Source of the DNA: Muricea muricata
Taxonomy: Eukaryota > Cnidaria > Anthozoa > Malacalcyonacea > Plexauridae
DNA: 64,000 bases
Direction: 5' to 3'
NCBI GenBank assembly: GCA_963855995.1
Contig: OY979716.1
Span: 30,528,230-30,592,229 of the forward strand
How positions within the stretch are numbered: the first letter of the stretch is position 1; the number at the start of each line of letters is the position of its first letter. Positions 34,246 to 46,500 of this stretch are shown here, piece after piece. The translations under genes were made by a program, and so were the position numbers. The notes beneath the pieces were generated by a model. That model was given only the letters and a program-made list of their open reading frames with translations. It searched no databases and had not been told where the DNA came from.

Positions 34246-36319
34246 ATATTAAAGTTTTATATTTTACATGTTGAACAACATAAAACCTGACTCAGTGACC
34301 CAAGAATACTTTAATATTTAGTACTCAGATGCGATGATACCATCATATCTCATATCAATACAAAATTTATCTATATGTCCATGCTTTATTTAAAACAGCA
34401 TGCTTTCCGATCAGAGGTCAGTTGTTTTGGGCTAAAAGAACCTTTGTTTGGTTTTGCTCAACAATTGTATAAATTCAAAATTGTAAACACAACTTAAAAG
34501 AAAACAACTTGCATCAAGTTTAACGTACAAAAAAATGTACATCTTCAATAAAACTGTTTCACAAATTCGTTTTTACCACTTTTTTCTTAAATTTCTGTTT
34601 AGTTTAATATGAGTGGCAATAAATTTTATACATGTCATAGTGAATGCTTTTCACTTTTCAGGGGAATTGTACTGAACATTACTAATGCACCAGATAAATG
34701 TTAGCCCACTTGTCAGCAGTCAATATGACAGGGACAAGGCCAGGAAGGTAAGAATTTTTTTCATATTTTCATCAGCATAAATCAACGTACTCTCTCAATC
34801 TACACGTATAAATTTAAATTAGTGTGTTGTTAATGGATTGGGATCCCAAGGAACATTTGCCTGAGTTACAAATTGCATACCTAGACCATTTCAGCAAGAT
34901 AGTATCCTTACCTGAACAATATATATTTGGGCTATCCAGAGCAGTGTCATGCCATTAACGCTTAAAGGGTCATAACAATTAATTGTTATCATATGTATGA
35001 CTATAAGTATAATACTTGACATATAATAAAAAACAACTATATTAATGAACAATGATTTTATTAATCAAAACAATACCAGTATTAACATATATAATCATTA
35101 TATACATATATAAATTTATAAGATTTAAATTATGCAGCACCAGCATTTCATTCCTGTTTAGTGAAAAAAAACCCATGATAATTGACAAGGGCAGATTTTA
35201 GGGGAGGGTGGATGGGGGTTGGTAGGGGTGTGTATTAATGCCCCTTCCCTTAGGAACATCTGCACCTCTCCTGTGAGATGAGAATTGGTCTGCTTCTAAT
35301 AATTGAATATATACTTAACTTTTATAGATTCAGGCCTCTAGATGCCCAAAAATTCAGGACAGCCAGAAATTGTCAAACTGTAATTATCCAATCAAAATGT
35401 AGAGTAAAGAGAAAATTCAGTTGCTGTTAATAAATGAAGACTTATTCTCACACATCATTACATATTCATAGCAATTCGGCCAATGATGCTTCCTCATTCA
35501 CATCACGTGTCTGTACATGAAAACCCAGTCTAGGTCAGTCTCTTAATATATTCAAGTGGGCAGGGCTTTGAAGCTGAGGGAAATTGAGGGGTAAACAAAA
35601 GATTATGCAATTAAACTTAATTGCTGTATTTAGAAATAAATTCTAAATACAGTAAACTGTATTTAGAAATAAATTCTAAATACAGTTTACTGTATTTAGA
35701 ATTTTGTTCTAAATACACTTTACTGTTTTTCGAGAATATCTCCTGGATAAAAAACTTTGGACGGTGTTAGCATCTCGCAATTTAACTAATTTATAACACA
35801 AATACACACTGTAAACACGCTTTAAATATCCCTTTAAACACAACTAGTTATTTTGTGTTAAAACAAATGTTAACACTACAATTGTTGAAAGTATTGCTGG
35901 ACAACATCATCTGTTCTGGAGCAATATTTCATCCATTTTTGTACATAGTACTACGTGGAGTGGATTTCTTCACATTTTCGATAGTGTGCTCAACACTTTC
36001 AGGCTCTCGAAACCGTTTTTTCGTCAAAGAAGATGCCATGCTCTCTTCCCAACACAATTGATCTATTCACGACGAACCTAAGCCGAAGTGAACACTTCGT
36101 TTCACTTCATGCATGCAAAATTTCATGCAAATGTCATTGGTAAATTTGTTTTTCACCTCAACCATATCGTAACGTATCCTAGCATTTTCTTTTGTATTGA
36201 ACTCATTAGTTCCACTTTAGTGTGCACTCTTTATTGTCCCAGATCTATTTTTTATCAATATCTAATCGTCATAATTTCATGCCTCATTGCTATGAATATG
36301 TAATGATGTGTGAGAAGCC
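34246..36319. other. Intergenic; local palindromic repeats near 35625-35735
   Basis: No gene recognised. At 35625-35735 a ctgtatttagaa/ttctaaatacag unit recurs in alternating orientation about five times, so this stretch can form several hairpins. The rest is AT-rich. Confidence 0.5.
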
Positions 36320-36456
36320 ATATCCAATCCTCGTTGGTGTTTTTGACTTGGCTTCCAACTCCCTAGTGCCATGAACAATGGCTCGGCTGCGCCTCGCCAT
36401 TGTTCATGGCACTCGGAGTTAGAAACCACGTCTAAAACACCAACTCGGATTGGATA
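36320..36456. mobile_element. Fold-back MITE
   Basis: atatccaatcctcgttggtg pairs with caactcggattggatat at the right end. The inner arms tagtgccatgaacaatgg and ccattgttcatggcact pair around the loop ctcggctgcgcctcg. Almost completely self-complementary. Confidence 0.85.
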
Positions 36457-36589
36457 TATTACATCAAAAATTGACTTAATAGAAATAGACATTGTTAATA
36501 GAAAATAGACTTGCTATCAGTATGAAATTAATAAATACTGGTAATAGCCTAAAAAAATTACAATTCAATGTTCAATTTTACAATGTTGA

Positions 36590-38340
36590 AGTTTGCTTTC
36601 TCTTCCCCTGTGAGACCATTCACCAGAAAATATCCACATGGTACTTTCCAGTTGGAATTTAAGGAGACTAAAATAAACACTAGTGAGTCTGAAGCTTCTG
36701 GCAACGAGTCGTTGTCGACATCAATGCCGTAGTCAACAAACCCGCAATACTTCCCTGCCTTACCATCCCACTAGACATGCTTGTGTATAGACATATTATC
36801 CTGGATATGCACCTGGATTTTTCTTCTTGTGTGACTAACCTTTTCATAAGTTCCTTAGTAAGAGGGTGGTAAAGGGTTTTTCGTTAGCCGTGAATTGCCA
36901 ATATTTGTTGTGAAATGAGATATGACAAATTTTTGTGTCGTGAAATGTGATTCACATGCCTATATCTGAGCCGTGATTGGCAGCTGGACGAGTAGGGATA
37001 AGTGCTAAACAACAAAGTACATTGCATTGGTTACAACAATCACACTCATCAGGTTGTTTCCTTTTTTTTTCCTGGCTGGCTACTCACAATATTGAAAACC
37101 TTCATTCCTAAGTTGTCATTACCATCATGTAGTAACAACTTCAACACAACCTGGTTCTGTGGATGCAGCTTCAAATTCCTCAGTCACATTTTGTTTTTCT
37201 ACCTAAACAATAGATATTTATTTGTTTCAGCTGGACAGTGACAATAATTGTTTATTATAATTATTGTAGATTATTTTAAAATTGACCAACCTACTCAGTA
37301 TTCAACAGTGCTAAATTAATCTTTCATGCAATTTTAAAACATTGTTACATAAAACAGTTCTACCAACTATTACACAAATCCGAAACATACAAAAAGAATA
37401 AAATCTTGCAAAATTTCTGTGGACTAACCTGGATATACATAACTTTCAAAGGCTCTTAATTCAACAAGAACTCAAGAAAGATCAAGATTGCTGTTTAATT
37501 GTCTTGAAATAGTTATTAATGAAATTTCTGATAATGCATGTTTTGTTTCTGTACTAATTACTGTAACCTGAAATATCACATTCTTGACAGCATAACAATT
37601 ATTTAGGTATATTTAATAAAATCGGAAATGCACTTATCAGACCTGAAAAGGTACAAATAAAAGGCAAAATGGAATTGTCCCGTAAGACAATTAGTCATCA
37701 GAATTATTTTAATTTGTTCCTTTATCTGCTGTATTAACCCTAGGGGGTTAGTTTCAGTACAGACACTTTTGAAGACATGGTTGAAAAACTACAAGTTTGG
37801 ATTATATTTGAACCCAATCGATAATGGGCCATGAATGGGATTTGGGATTGTAAACTGATATTTTTAATATGTCAAACAAAGTGACCTTCCTGACAAACAA
37901 TAACCTTCACTTGTAACCTTGATGTCCTGTTTGTAATTATTGTTTTTATATAGTGAAATAACCTATGGAAATGTCATGTGTGCATTATCTAATCTAGTGG
38001 GTGATATGTGACCTATGGAATTCTCAATGTTTATATGCCCTTCATTGGCATCTTATTGGATATAGTAAATGTAATATGACACGAGAACAAGGTACAACAC
38101 CAACCTCACCAAGCCACTTAAAGATTGTGGGTACAGCATATGGCTTCAATACTGCTTTTCCATCAGGGCCATCTTCTTCAAACATGTCAGTGCTCTGAAC
38201 ACATGCGGCTATCTTTCACCGGAACAAATTTGGCTTGTCCACCTTTGTTTACATTTTTACCCATATGCTGTACAGTGTACAACTCTGGATTTTTCACAAA
38301 ATCTGGAAAGTACAAATGGATATTGCATGCGTAGAAACTT
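36590..38340 (-). pseudogene. P-like THAP transposase relic
   Basis: On the minus strand, about 38330-38110 reads as THAP-domain remains in more than one frame (SRMCSEH, then LKPYAVPTIFKWLGE). About 36800-36595 reads as the RNase H-like core (YCGFVDYGIDVDNDSLPEAS, VPCGYFLVNGLTGEEKANF), preceded by an in-frame TAG. The intervening 1.2 kb has no recognisable exon. It is a separate, older lineage from the intact element at 385-6418. Confidence 0.65.
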
Positions 38341-39502
38341 TGAAGTCAAGTCGTCAACTGTCAAGCGATTAAAAAAAGTCGTGCATGCGTGATTACTTTT
38401 TACAAAAAATATACAAATAGCTGTCAAAACTATTCAGTATTTATACCTACCGATGAAGAGATAAATCCTTTCCTTTTCCAGTCTTCCAACACCAAAAGAC
38501 GGAGCAAGAATTGGGCATTTTGTTTTTTTCTCAAATTATACAAAATACTGTCTAAAAAACGCCCGGGGGGTGAAAATATTTTTAACCCCTTTTTCCACAT
38601 TCATAGCTGGTCAGTGGTCTATACCATAAATTTGTGACGTAAAAATGACGTATTTTTGGCCAAAAGCCGCCATGTTTTCGGGGACACTTTTTTGACTGGC
38701 GAGGTATTAGAGCCCGATCTCCAGATATATTAGTAGAGCTCAGTGGTTTAAACCAAATAGAATGAACATTATATCCACTCCAAACAGTTTTCTTGCAGCG
38801 AATATTCAAGACAATTTGAGCTTGGAATGACAATTACACGAAAACAACATGAGGACTTAATACAGGGGGGGGGGGGGAGAGAGCTGAATATTTTCAAGAT
38901 ACTCTCTTCCGGACACAGCAACCCAAGCATATTTTTCTTTAATCAAGCAAATTCATATCATATACAGGTCCTAGACTAGATTGAGTATTAACAGACTCCT
39001 TGAGTTGAGTGTATTCAACTAATTCGTTAATGCATCGTTGGATCCAAACAAAAATATCATTATATATGTAAATGCGGAAGATAAAGTTTATTTAGAACAA
39101 TCGTGCATCAAGCCTGCGCCTTCGAAGCCGAAGGGCTTGTAAAACAAAGTTATTGATATCGAGTGAATAACCCATGAGATGCAAGGAATGGAGAGCCAGA
39201 CGAATTGAAACTACGCTCGAAGGGACATTTCGACAGATTGGACAGAATTGTTGTTGAATTAGCATATTAACACAATAGGCGAACTGAAGCACTGATATAG
39301 GAGAACATGTCTTTGTAATTTATTCCAATTTAAGTCCCTGATATTTATGATTATGTATTTAATTATCTGCCCGGAAAGACTGTAAAACAAAAACTATGAA
39401 TAGGGGGAGATGGCCGGGGTGAGGGATGATAATCAGTAAATTAAGACAATCTGTGTTTGTGTACTACATCCAGTGATCTGAAACCTATAAATATATTGCA
39501 AC
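38341..39502. other. Intergenic; inverted partner repeat at 38667-38753
   Basis: No gene recognised. It contains the right copy of the dispersed inverted repeat (38667-38753) and a G homopolymer near 38866. Confidence 0.45.
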
Positions 39503-39675
39503 TGTCACGAAGCACTACTGGACAAACCCAAGTTGGACTAAGTTTTTGTAACTTTTATTTATCTCGACAGAATCTTGCTTAAAACCCTCTCAATAAATCA
39601 CAATTCCCTCGTGGTGTTTTTCACTCCAAACCCATCGTTCAAAAGTCTCTAAATATGTCAAAATGTTTCTTTACA
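39503..39675 (-). mobile_element. Possible solo LTR (173 bp)
   Basis: The stretch starts TGTCACGA and ends TTTACA on the plus strand. It is followed by ctcccccacc, which on the minus strand is a purine-rich ggtgggggag tract directly before TGTAAAG, as in a polypurine tract-LTR junction. No second LTR was found, so this could be a 3' LTR of a decayed Ty3/gypsy-like element. Confidence 0.4.
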
Positions 39676-40114
39676 CTCCCCCACCTAAAATCAACCTAAT
39701 AACATATAATATAACACTAACTCAACAAAAAGAGTTCAAAACGATAACGTTTATGCATTAACCCAATCACTACAATGACTGAATAATGTTCAACTTATCT
39801 GTTCGTAATATTCAATAATCCAAAACAGGCAATCCATAACGCTCAGGCTGTCTTCGGTTCTGCCTCAAGTTATATCGTAAATTTAAAGGCTCTTCTTTAC
39901 ACTTTACACTTTAATAGTTTCCAGTCAATATAATAAAAATTACAAACTGAGGGAAACCTCTGGACAGGAAAGTACTTCCCTTAACAACCAGGCTACCTTG
40001 AGAGAAAATACAAGAATATACTATAAATAGTATATACAATGAACAAATAGACATCTAAATATAAAAAATACTGTAAAACTTGGTCTAATTGAGTTAGATT
40101 TACTTTAAAGTCTC
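39676..40114. other. Spacer, no gene
   Basis: AT-rich; nothing recognised beyond the putative polypurine tract at its left edge. Confidence 0.4.
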
Positions 40115-42340
40115 GCTTTAAAGAATTAATGCTGGATTAATTAAGAATAAAGGCAAATCATTGTATTCTTTAACTGCACGATGAAAATACGAAAATTTCA
40201 AAGTGTTCGTTCTAGCATATTTAATTTTATAACAGCATTCAACGTTTCTGAGATTATAGGAAGCGTTAACAGCTGACTCTAAATAATCACTTAAATTGAT
40301 ATCACATGAACCCAATCTACATTTGAATAGAAAAATGAGGTCAAAGTATTTCCTCCTAGAAACGAAGGATAATAACTTAAGTTCCTTTAACCTTTCACAG
40401 TGGGGTTTTATTCTTGACGACGACTTTTGTCGCCCTCCGTTGAACTCTTTCCCGGATATCTACTAGATATGCGACCAAACTTCGCAAGCGTAATCCTGAT
40501 GGGGTCGCACCAGGTGGATATAGAGATTCAAAAAGACTTTCGGAATAGAACGTTTACTACAGGTTCTTTTAATGAGGCCTATAGCATTTGGTTAGCAGGG
40601 CTTACTTTGGACATAATGTGTTCACTCCAGGACAGGTTGTGTGTGATAACAACTCCTAAAGTAGCGAAGCCAGCCCAACATTTGGTCATGCAAGTGCAAA
40701 TTTTTCTGTGTTTTTGACCGTATAAGGAACGAATTTCTAAAGAAATGAATAATGATAATGATTTGAATTTGCATAGCATGACCAAATTGTCGGGCTGGCT
40801 TCGCTACTGAACTCCTAAGTCCTTTTTTTCTTTGCTTAAAGACAACTCATTATGGCCAAGCTGGTAGGTTGCACTTACTGGGTTTTTCTTCCTGGTGATG
40901 CGCAGATGTTTGCACTTCTTTAGGTCAAAACTCACATCCCAGGTGTCGCTCCAGCTGTGAACAGAACGTCAAAGTCTTCAGAACTTTTAGATCTCAAAGC
41001 TTTTCTGTCAGCTCTATCTTTCTTTCGACACTTGATTTTGACCTTCTTATCAATCCAGGATAGAGTCAGCTTGTCTTTGACCTTTTTCTTTGGGACAAAG
41101 TTTTTCACTGCATAAAAAAAGGTCTTCCTAGTTAGTAAGATCGACGTCGTTTTCTAAAAATGAGACGTCCCAAGGGGGTATTATGCAAGGTATTTTTGAG
41201 TTCATTGAAGTCAGCATTTTTATGCTCAAATACATACTTTGGTCTTGCAACGACGGGGTTCAATTTGAAGTTGATGTTAAAATTTATATTTGAATGGTCG
41301 GAGCTAACAAGACTCTTGCTGACAGAAACATTATTGTTTAAATTAGGGTTAAAATTGAAGACCAAGTCCAGAATGTTCTTAATTCTAGTGGCTTAATGGT
41401 GTTTCATTTGTGTAAGGAATAGATCATTCAGCAATTCATGCTTGATGTGTAATTGGTCGTGAAGAAGAGGCATATGATTGACCCAGTCAAATTGTGTCAG
41501 ATTAAAATCGCCTAGCAGGAAAATATTTTGAATATTTGATCTTGATATCAGGTTAAAAGTTCTGCGACCAAATCCAGGTAGTCGGTTTTAGTGTCGGGTG
41601 GACGTTAAAAAACACCAAACAGAAATTTCGATCCTGAGGTTGATGATGTTTCACACCAGATAAGCTCACAGCCATTTACTTCCAAGTCACTCCTCCTAGT
41701 ACACACGAGATCATCTCTACAAGCTAGTAAAACATCACCTCCAGTTCGATAAGGGCGGTCTTCTATAAATACAGAGTATCCACGAGGAAGAATTTCATGA
41801 TCGAGCACGGTGCTGTCAAGCGACGTCTCTGTAAGAGCAATGATGTCAATACGTGCGGAAGAGATCAACGCGTGAAAGGCCTGTAGTTTGTTTTTAATTG
41901 ACCGAATGTTGGCCAAAAGACAAGAGAAACCGTGATCAACAGTTTCAGTAACCACATTAGTGAAACTAATCGAGCTGGTTTGTGATGAAAATGTATCATC
42001 CAAACTGTTTGGGAAAACATCCAATAAACATTTTGTACATCTCCATGAAGAGTTTGTTAAACGGATATCTCGATATTCTTTGACGGAAAAACCAGCACAT
42101 TTATAATGTAAATCAAGGCTACAAGATTTGCATTGCACGGTTCGATGATTACAGGCGATAGTTCGTTCACAAATATTACACTTTGACTTCCTCCGAGATT
42201 CCATAGAAGGTCCTGGATTAAATATTATATCACCACATGATAAAGTAAATAAAGAGGCACTCAGTTTAGCCATAAGAGCAGGTTTAGCAAGGTTCAAAAC
42301 AAACAAAGTTGTTTCGAAGTTGTAGTAGAAGCCATCTTGA
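40115..42340 (-). pseudogene. CR1-type LINE ORF2 relic
   Basis: From 42306 down, a 233-codon frame holds the 2A-like string CGDIIFNPGP, a PHD-like zinc motif (CNICERTIACNH, CAGF, WRCTKC) and the start of an AP endonuclease (NIRSIKNKLQAFHALI, DIIALTETSLD). Lower down, fragments in other frames match the end of a reverse transcriptase ORF: LGVVITHNLSWSEHI near 40640 and the tail LKFSYFHRAVKEYNDLP near 40160. Most of the RT core is missing. A 150-bp MITE (40660-40809) is inserted in it. Confidence 0.75.
40660..40809. mobile_element. MITE with 9-bp target duplication
   Basis: aactcctaa is present at 40651-40659 and 40810-40818. The arms agtagcgaagccagccca and gggctggcttcgctact pair, with inner pairing of ttggtcatgc and gcatgaccaa. 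A 9-bp duplication suggests a MULE-like family. The insertion splits the LINE relic. Confidence 0.8.
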
Positions 42341-42591
42341 CCTTGTTGACTTGAGGTGAACTAATGGGCAAAAAAGATGTCTTAAAATTGATGCCATTTG
42401 AGAGGTTCCCAACATTAAAACAACCCAAGTTGTCATCAGTGGCGCTTATCTGTGATTTCTTAGCATTTTGGAACCAGTAGGGTATAAACATAGTGTAGGA
42501 AACTAGGAAAAGTTCAAGCTTTTCAAAGCGTGACCACACGCCATTATTATGATGTTGATCATTAACTCTCTGTGGTCTTGGTTACACTCCT

Positions 42592-42831
42592 GGGGCCAGT
42601 TGTTCGACAGCCGGTTAGCTTAACCCTGTGTTAACGCAAAATTCAAATTAAATTTCCCTTGAAGTTTGTTTAGAAATTTGAAAATATTTCTTCAGAAGTG
42701 TTGTCTAAATCGATGGTAGTTTAAGGTCACGAAGTTTTAAAGTAAACAGATGTGCAGAAATACAGAAACTAAACAGTCAGCTAAATTTTAACCCAGAGTT
42801 AGTGCTAACCCAGTATTGAACAACTGGCCCC
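42592..42831. mobile_element. MITE with GGGGCC ends (240 bp)
   Basis: ggggccagttgttcga at the left and tgaacaactggcccc at the right match the MITE at 8002-8230. Inner arms (ggttagcttaaccc and gagttagtgctaaccc) also pair. Same family, more diverged interior. Confidence 0.85.
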
Positions 42832-42834
42832 AAG

Positions 42835-43065
42835 TCATTCGTTCATAAGTTCCATCATAGGCTCGTCCGAATCCAAACTTAGGATGTCTTCTGAATCGTC
42901 ACTCAACGGGTCCGCGACAGAGTCTACAACAAACCGCTTCAAATTGTTCGCATGTACAACTTTACGTGTTGTGCTCTCCAATGATTGTATTTCACAATCG
43001 TTCTCACGTATATTAACAATGAAATAAGGACCAGCACATGCATGTAAAATTGATACGAGTTGCAT
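42835..43065 (-). pseudogene. Ty3/gypsy-type pol C-terminal relic
   Basis: A 76-residue frame reads GPYFIVNIRENDCEIQSLES followed by KVVHANNLKRF, resembling the tail of retroelement integrase (GPY/F-like motif, then VHxNxLKPY). An acidic tail follows. The rest of pol is absent. Its stop lies three bases from a MITE. Confidence 0.55.
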
Positions 43066-43517
43066 GAAATTTCACAGACGCTGCAGTAAACGTGGGATAG
43101 AGCTGTATTATTGTATATGCAAAAAGGATGGTTTACAGTCTTTTTTGTAAAGAGAATGGTGACTAATTGTGAGTGTTTTGTATTTTTAAAAAGCAATTTT
43201 TAAAAATTTAAAGGTTTTATAAGCACATGAATCGAAAATAAAGAGATTTACTAGTGAAAGAGTAGTTGTATATTAACTAATTACCTTATTTGGCGTGTTA
43301 CCCCTTCTCAGCCTTTGCCCTTTCTCGCGTTTTACTCTTTTTTATGAAAATTCCTTCCCGCACTTGCAATTTAAAAAATGAAATTTTATGGTGATTTGTT
43401 TATCTTAAAATCGTAATTCATACAGGAAAGTTTTGGAGTGTATATTTTATATTCTTATAGGTGTTTACCAACTTACCTTTTTGGTGCTTTATTTTAATAT
43501 AGGGTTTCCAGTCAGTT
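43066..43517. other. Upstream region of the helicase-RdRP gene
   Basis: No coding signal. An AG at 43501-43502 after a T-rich, AT-rich run could be a splice acceptor placing the ATG (43518) 16 bases into an exon, so an upstream non-coding exon is possible. No promoter motif can be supported. Confidence 0.4.
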
Positions 43518-46500
43518 ATGGCATCAAGTTTGAATGACGCTTCACTTCTTTGCAAAAATTGTGACACTGAACTTGCGAAAATAGACCTACTGATGCTTGC
43601 CACAATGCCTCCCTCGCAGCAGCATCTTGCCGTAAAGGAAGGGTTGGAAGATAAAGCTTACACGAAAGTTACAAAACATGATAATCCTAAAGGGGGGAGA
43701 AGTGCAAGATATTGCCCATTTCTAATCCGTTGCCGTAAATGTGACAATCATGTCGGTAATGTTACGCATGTAGGCTCTAAATTACTGGTTTGTCACAAAG
43801 TGGATAATCTTCATCTCTGCAATGGCGCAGAAAAGACACAAATGAATAAACTGTCACGCGTAGCTAGTCGTCTTCAAAGCTTGGGTGTTGAAGTAATCAA
43901 ATTGCTTCCATCTGGTGCAACATGCCAGTCTATTAAACCTAGCGAGCCAATGAAATACTGTGACACAAGTGGTCTCACCTATACATCACAAGAGATTGAC
44001 AACCTGACAATTCAAAACCCACGGAATTACCAGCGTGAGCTCTTTCTGGCTGCGATGCAAGGAAATACGCTTATCTACCTCCCCACTGGATCGGGAAAGA
44101 CTTTAATTGCAGCACTGGTGCTTAGTTGCATGAAGCTACTCAATCCCCAAAAGTTTATGGTTTTCATCGTTAATCGTGTACCTTTAGCGTATCAACAGAG
44201 TGCATATTTTCAATGTCAGCTTCCTCATTTAAGAGTCGAGACTTTAACAGGTGAAATGGTTAAATTTCAGAATGAAAATGTTCATCACGCCCTAGCTGAT
44301 AAAACAGTGGATATCCTTGTCCTTACTCATCAAATTTTTCTCGATTCCCTTGCTGGGGGAAATTCTGCTATTCGACTATCCGACATATCAGTCCTAATCT
44401 TTGACGAAGCACATCATTGTATCGGCGGTCACCCTTATTATAAAATCATGAATGATTTTTATAAAAAAGTCACTCCTGACCATTACAAACCTCTTGTACT
44501 GGGATTGACCGCTTCACCAGCTGGAGAATTCACCATTGAAAGAACTACTGAGATGCTTCAAAAGTTGCTAAAGAATCTAGATTGCAAAGTTACAATGCCT
44601 GTTAAATCGGATGATCTTGTTGCTCACGTCAACGCTCCTAACACGTCATATGACGAAGTCGAAACATTGCAAACAGATCTGGTAATTCTCGAAAGGTGCT
44701 TGGTTGAGCATATCAAAGATGTTAAAAAAAGTCATATTGAATCCACGCCAGGCTACCAACAAGCACTTGCAGGGCTCGATGTACTTTCTAGTCATTTTAG
44801 AGGTGCTTTAAGGAATCTAATACAGAGATGTCATGAAGATAATTCCAAAATAGAAGACAGGACCACTATAGCCCTGATCGTTGGTGAGCACATTATGCGT
44901 CTTCTCTGCGTTATTGAGATAAGTCAGGTTCTTAGCTACAAGGATGCATTGGTGTACCTTAATGATTACATCAACAGCATCATTGGAGCTATTTCTCCCC
45001 ATCACGATCCTCTTAGAAAATTTATTGGGACAAAAGAAACGTTTCGTCAACTAAAAGAATGTGCTACAAAATTAGTTGAAGAGGATTCCATGTCCAATCG
45101 GTATAAATGTCTTGAAAATCGGATACAACAATTTATCTGTCGAGTCAAAGAAGATCCAACCTCCAGAGGAATTATTTTTGTCTGCATGCGCAAGACAGCG
45201 TACAAACTCTGTGAAAAACTTAGGCTGAATGAAGTTATTGCTAGTTTGTCCAATCCTGCCACATTTGTAGGTCATGGAGATGGTAGTTATGACGGGATGT
45301 CCTGGAATAACGAGCAAGAAATTATATTACGGAAATTTAAATCGGGGGACATAAAACTGCTTGTTAGCACAAGTGTCTTAGAAGAGGGGTTAGATGTACC
45401 AATCTGCAATTTAGTTGTCCGCTTTGAAGGTGCAGCAATTTTACGTGCTTTTGTACAAAGTCGTGGCCGTGCCTCTCGCCGATCTGATAGCGAATTTGTG
45501 ATCATTTGTGCCGAGAAAGAGAGAGTTGCAGCTAAGAATTTGGTAGTCAAAGAAGAGAATATGAGAGATGCAGTTGCTCAAGTTATGGATAGTGAAATTG
45601 TGCGACCTCAAGCTCAAGAATTTGAATGTGAAAGAAAACGCCCAAATTTCCCCTCGTCCGAGGTAAAAGGAATCGACAATAGTCAGAAAGTTATGCGATA
45701 TACACCTATCGTTACCATTATTTTACTATTTTTCGAGAGAACGGAAAGTGACGATCAAAGATTAAACACCATCATCAATTCTTTCGAGAAGGATTTCAAT
45801 GTCGAGCCAACGAAGTCTCGGTTACCTAATACTATTCCTGGTCTAAGAGTCCTCGAAAGCGAAGAGTCATTTCAACTTGCTGTGATACTGCAACCAAAGA
45901 ACGACACGAGCCAAGAGTTTCGATCAAAGGATGAGCTGATTACATGCGTCTCGCAAATGCGGTGTGATATCCTGTCGAGTGAACCGAAAAATGTTTGGTT
46001 ACATCCATTACTGCCCAAAACTAGTCGCAAACTCAACGAACCACTTCATATCTTACCCGCAAATTCCTTGTGTCTTGGTACTCTCGTCACCCGGTGCCAT
46101 TTTAGATACCAGTGGGCTCCCGATCCGAACTTTAAGAAGATAAAGATGCTTTTCGATCACAGTTTTAAGATGTTGACCGTATTTTTCGTATTGGTAAACA
46201 GACAATACAAGTTTGAAGTTCGGTATGAAGAACTTGAGGATTTTGTTTTGGTCGATAACCCAACAACTGATAATGAATTGATGAGGGCTTTTTTTACGGT
46301 GAAACATCCACCTAGGGTGTATCAAGAAGTTGGCGATGGCGATGATGATGGCGGCGACAATGGTGATGACGACGGCGATAATGGTGATGACGATGACAGC
46401 AAAAGTGATGATGATGACAGCGATAATGGTGATGACGACGCTGATAATGGTGATGACGACGGCGATAATGGTGATGAAGATGGCGATAATACTGATCAGT

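Noticed and set aside
41132..41365. Separate gene call for the Asn-rich minus-strand frame
   Set aside because: It lies within the LINE relic and is better read as part of its decayed ORF2.
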